Position numbers and translations under genes: made by a program
Shown here: positions 6,337-8,654 of the stretch, in pieces
Layout of the letters: the number at the start of each line of letters is the position of its first letter
How positions within the stretch are numbered: position 1 is the first letter of the stretch
The notes under the pieces: model-generated
Seen by the model: the letters and a program-made list of their open reading frames with translations, nothing else
Database searches by the model: none
What the model was told of the DNA's origin: nothing
Assembly (NCBI GenBank): GCA_030639705.1
Contig: DAOWKX010000253.1
Coordinates: forward strand, 1-8,654
Length of the DNA stretch: 8,654 nt
Direction of reading: 5' to 3'
Source: Candidatus Aminicenantota bacterium
Lineage (GTDB): Bacteria; Acidobacteriota; Aminicenantia; UBA2199

Positions 6337-6345
6337 TGCTATAAT
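6337..6345 (+). promoter_or_regulatory. Extended -10 promoter directly before waaA
   Basis: TGCTATAAT gives a perfect TATAAT (6340-6345) with the TG extension. No good -35 is present at the proper distance (6317-6322 reads ATTTCT), which extended -10 promoters tolerate. Transcription would start about 6351-6353, on or next to the waaA ATG, so the mRNA would be leaderless or nearly so. Confidence 0.55.
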
Positions 6346-6351
6346 AGGTGA

Positions 6352-7602
6352 ATGATTTTACTGGACCTGGGATATTTTTTTTTTCTTCTGATATCGTTTC
6401 CAATATGGATTAAATTTATTTTTAATAAAAATTATCGACACCTGCTCCGGCAACGAATTTCTCCCGGTCTGACTCCCAACAAACAAAAACATATATGGAT
6501 TCATGCGGTTTCCGTAGGGGAAGTAAAGAGTCTTAAAAATTTAATCCGGCAACTAACTTCAAGGAATCACCCGATTGTCTTGTCCGTCACCACCCCTTCC
6601 GGTTACGAATATGCCAAAACAACCCACCCGGACATCCGGGTAATCAATTCTCCACTGGATTTCAGTTTTGTTGTCAAACGATTCTTGAAAACAATAAATC
6701 CCAGTATCCTGGTATTAAATGAACTGGAAATCTGGCCCAACTGGCTCTCGTGGACAAAAAAAAGCAACATTCCAATACTCTTAATCAATGGAAGAATTTC
6801 CGATATTGCCTTTAAAAAATACCGGAAATTTAGGTTGTTAATAAAAAAGATTTTCAATAAGATTGATTTTTATATCCTGCAATCAGAAATTCATAAAAAA
6901 AGATTTTCTTTTTTTAATATTCCGGAATCAAAGATAGAGGTATGCGGTAACATCAAAGCGGATGAGGCCAGTGCACTGCTTCCCACACTGCCTTCTGAAA
7001 ACCAAATCATGAAATACCTGAAGACCGCTAAACCGCGGAAAAAAATAATTGGCTTTGCCAGCACCCACCCCAGCGATGAGAAAATCATAATCCCTGCCCT
7101 TGAAGCTCTGAAAAAACGCTTTGCCTTGGTCATGGTTCCACGACACCCTGACCGCATCCAAAAACTCCGGCAGCAGCTGGAACAGCAGGGAATCCCCTAT
7201 TCGGTCTGGTCTGATTCAAATACAATCGATCTGGATAAATGTCTGCTTATATTTGACCGGATTGGATATCTGTTTAATATTCTGGCCATTTCAGATATCG
7301 TGTACATGGGGGGAACCTTTGAGAAAAAAATTGGCGGCCATAATTTATATGAACCGGCTGTGCAGGGCAAAATCATTATAGGTGGCCCCCATTATAATAA
7401 TTTTCCGATTATCGGTCATGAACTGATTAAAACCGGTGTCTACCGGCTGATTAAGGATGGAAATGATTTTATCCGTTCTCTGAACCAGCTGGAGGCAATT
7501 GATCTTGAAAAAATAAAAACCAGGGCCACTCAAACCGTTATGGATAAAAAAGGATCGACAGAATGTATATTAAAACATATTCGAAATTTAATAGGGGATT
7601 GA
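6352..7602 (+). CDS. waaA: 3-deoxy-D-manno-octulosonic acid (Kdo) transferase
   Basis: GT30 glycosyltransferase (KdtA) that transfers Kdo from CMP-Kdo to the lipid IVA precursor at the cytoplasmic face of the inner membrane. It has 416 residues, close to the usual length. A hydrophobic N-terminal segment (about 4-24) is the expected membrane anchor. HIWIHAVSVGEVKS (47-60) holds the conserved acceptor-site Glu (E57). ELEIWPN (124-130), NGRIS (146-150) and the GNIKAD stretch (199-204) follow. The C-terminal donor domain has FASTHPSDE (235-243), VPRHPDR (262-268), and GGTFEKKIGGHNLYEPA (320-336), the CMP-Kdo binding hallmark. An in-frame TGA directly precedes the ATG at 6352, so no earlier start exists. 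The only SD-like sequence, AGGTG, is 1 nt from the ATG and too close to work normally. First gene of the lipid A cluster. The number of Kdo residues added cannot be told from sequence. Confidence 0.95.
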   Translation: MILLDLGYFFFLLISFPIWIKFIFNKNYRHLLRQRISPGLTPNKQKHIWIHAVSVGEVKSLKNLIRQLTSRNHPIVLSVTTPSGYEYAKTTHPDIRVINSPLDFSFVVKRFLKTINPSILVLNELEIWPNWLSWTKKSNIPILLINGRISDIAFKKYRKFRLLIKKIFNKIDFYILQSEIHKKRFSFFNIPESKIEVCGNIKADEASALLPTLPSENQIMKYLKTAKPRKKIIGFASTHPSDEKIIIPALEALKKRFALVMVPRHPDRIQKLRQQLEQQGIPYSVWSDSNTIDLDKCLLIFDRIGYLFNILAISDIVYMGGTFEKKIGGHNLYEPAVQGKIIIGGPHYNNFPIIGHELIKTGVYRLIKDGNDFIRSLNQLEAIDLEKIKTRATQTVMDKKGSTECILKHIRNLIGD

Positions 7603-8570
7603 TTTTTATTTTGAATCCGGTTTCCTTACTCTACAAATCACTCTCCTTCCTGGTATTAAAAAAGCGATCGCTTAAAAAAAAAAATTACGACAACGCCTAT
7701 ATTATTTCCATTGATAATCTTTCCTTTGGCGGTACGGGAAAAACCGCTCTGGTTATTGCTATAGGTAAATACCTGAGCCAAAAAAAAATTAAATTCGCCA
7801 TTATTACCCGGGGATATCGATCCAGATCCGAACAAAAAGGAGCACTGGTCACAGCCCAAAACACGGTAGACGAGGTGGGCGACGAGGCCATCCTCTTAAA
7901 AAGGAATTTTCCGGATCAGGATATTTATGTCGGAAAAAACCGGCACAAATCCCTCAAGCAAGCCCGGTCAAGAAACAACAAAATCATGCTTCTGGATGAC
8001 GGATTCCAGTCCACTTCCATACCTAAAAATCTCAAAATCATGCTGATTAATCCCCATCACCCCTACTATTATTTAAGACATTTCAAATGCTTAATGAGAG
8101 GAGAAGATATCATCCTCCGCTATCACCCCGAATCCGGTTCCGCTTTGAAATCAAACCATCGTTTATCAGTACAACATTCACTCCCCATGGAGGCAAGCTA
8201 TTCATTCATACCTGAAGGCTTCTATAACCCGCAGCATCAATCCCTGGAAATCAATGATGCCTCTATCATGGGATTTTCAGCCCTGGGCGATAACATCCGG
8301 TTTCAAACGGACCTTTCTGCCTTTAACCTAAAGGCTTTTAAAGCCTACAGAGATCATTTTCATTTTACCCAGAAAGACATCAAACAATTAGACCGGCTGA
8401 GACAAAATTCAAAGGCAACATACCTGGTTTGTACGGAGAAAGATTTTATCAAGCTGGCCCATCTGGACCTGGCCGGAATTCCTTTAATTTATATTAAAAA
8501 TAGGTTACAATTGAGTGTAGATGTTCTTTCGGTGATTTACAATCATGCAAAAAAACAGGGTTTCATTTAA
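7563..8570 (+). CDS. lpxK: Tetraacyldisaccharide 4'-kinase LpxK
   Basis: P-loop kinase that phosphorylates the 4' position of the lipid A disaccharide to give lipid IVA at the inner membrane. It has 335 residues, a normal length. An N-terminal amphipathic or membrane-binding helix (about 12-32) leads to DNLSFGGTGKT (51-61, Walker A with K60 and T61). ITRGYRSRSE (81-90), VDEVGDEAILL (102-112) and LLDDGFQ (143-149) are clear family motifs. YRDHFHFTQKDI (262-273) matches the conserved DH..FT region, and VCTEKDFIKL (289-298) is typical. Two usual features are weak or missing: the His that commonly follows LDDGFQ is Ser here, and the common PAGPLRE motif is not recognisable in 160-190. ATG 7563 overlaps waaA by 40 bp and has AGGA (7551-7554) 8 nt upstream; a TTG at 7599 or 7611 is a less likely start. 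Confidence 0.92.
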   Translation: MYIKTYSKFNRGLIFILNPVSLLYKSLSFLVLKKRSLKKKNYDNAYIISIDNLSFGGTGKTALVIAIGKYLSQKKIKFAIITRGYRSRSEQKGALVTAQNTVDEVGDEAILLKRNFPDQDIYVGKNRHKSLKQARSRNNKIMLLDDGFQSTSIPKNLKIMLINPHHPYYYLRHFKCLMRGEDIILRYHPESGSALKSNHRLSVQHSLPMEASYSFIPEGFYNPQHQSLEINDASIMGFSALGDNIRFQTDLSAFNLKAFKAYRDHFHFTQKDIKQLDRLRQNSKATYLVCTEKDFIKLAHLDLAGIPLIYIKNRLQLSVDVLSVIYNHAKKQGFI

Positions 8571-8654
8571 ACACAGGCTTGAGTATTTTATTTTTATCCT
8601 CTATATTCTCGGTATTAAATTATCGCCCCTCTGGTTATACCCGATACACAGGAA
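8545..8654 (+). CDS. LpxL/HtrB-like lipid A acyltransferase (partial, N-terminus only)
   Basis: An open frame begins at ATG 8545, 26 bp inside the end of lpxK, and runs off the right edge; 36 codons are visible. The peptide begins MQKNRVSFKHRLEYFIFILY: a basic stretch, then RLEY, then a hydrophobic segment. This is how lysophospholipid/lauroyl acyltransferases of the LpxL/HtrB family usually start, before their HX4D motif. Position after waaA and lpxK supports the call. The Shine-Dalgarno sequence is weak, so coupling to lpxK is likely. No catalytic motif lies in the window, so the acyl specificity and even the family remain provisional. Confidence 0.6.
   Translation, partial: MQKNRVSFKHRLEYFIFILYILGIKLSPLWLYPIHR

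Noticed and set aside
6116..6403. Minus-strand open frame of 95 codons over the gap and the waaA start
   Set aside because: It crosses the 22-bp repeat array and the waaA promoter and N-terminus, has low-complexity unlike-protein composition, and has no supported ribosome site. A decayed repeat-encoded frame cannot be fully excluded.

Overview
The window comes from a low- to mid-GC Gram-negative bacterium. It carries an outer-membrane secretin of a type IV pilus on one strand and lipid A / Kdo (LPS) assembly genes on the other. The protein sequences alone do not fix the phylum. The PilMNOPQ order and AMIN-domain PilQ fit many diderm lineages, for example Acidobacteriota, Aminicenantes-like or deltaproteobacterial groups. 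I do not claim a species.

Left part (1-4999, minus strand): the type IV pilus alignment operon pilM-pilN-pilO-pilP-pilQ, transcribed right to left. pilQ runs off the left edge and lacks its C-terminus. The genes are tightly packed: 4-bp ATGA overlaps join pilM/pilN and pilP/pilQ, 1 nt separates pilN from pilO, and 45 nt separates pilO from pilP. A promoter with a perfect TTGACA -35 box lies about 30 nt upstream of the preferred pilM start. PilM (cytoplasmic, actin-like), PilN and PilO (single-pass inner membrane), PilP (periplasmic) and PilQ (outer-membrane pore) together form the trans-envelope alignment complex.

Middle part (5000-6351): an AT-rich divergent intergenic region full of small palindromes precedes a plus-strand gene of 134 residues (5419-5823) that I read as a ribbon-helix-helix protein. 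Its putative promoter is overlapped by a perfect 9-bp-arm palindrome plus further TTGTAAT half-sites, which suggests autoregulation. After it come 528 bp with no convincing gene but several kinds of repeat: a terminator-like hairpin built from 7-bp repeats, a pyrimidine tract followed by a purine hexamer tract, a 96-bp element with inverted ends and internal hairpins, and a three-unit 22-bp array with a 4+6+3+6+3 layout.

Right part (6352-8654, plus strand): waaA (Kdo transferase), lpxK (lipid A 4'-kinase) and the first 36 codons of an LpxL/HtrB-like acyltransferase, overlapping one another as an operon. waaA seems to have an extended -10 promoter so close to its ATG that the mRNA would be leaderless or nearly so. 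LpxK adds the 4'-phosphate, WaaA then adds Kdo, and the acyltransferase would complete lipid A.

I see no clear new multi-gene system. The least explained material is the intergenic repeat complex at 5824-6300 and the RHH gene with its palindromic upstream region.
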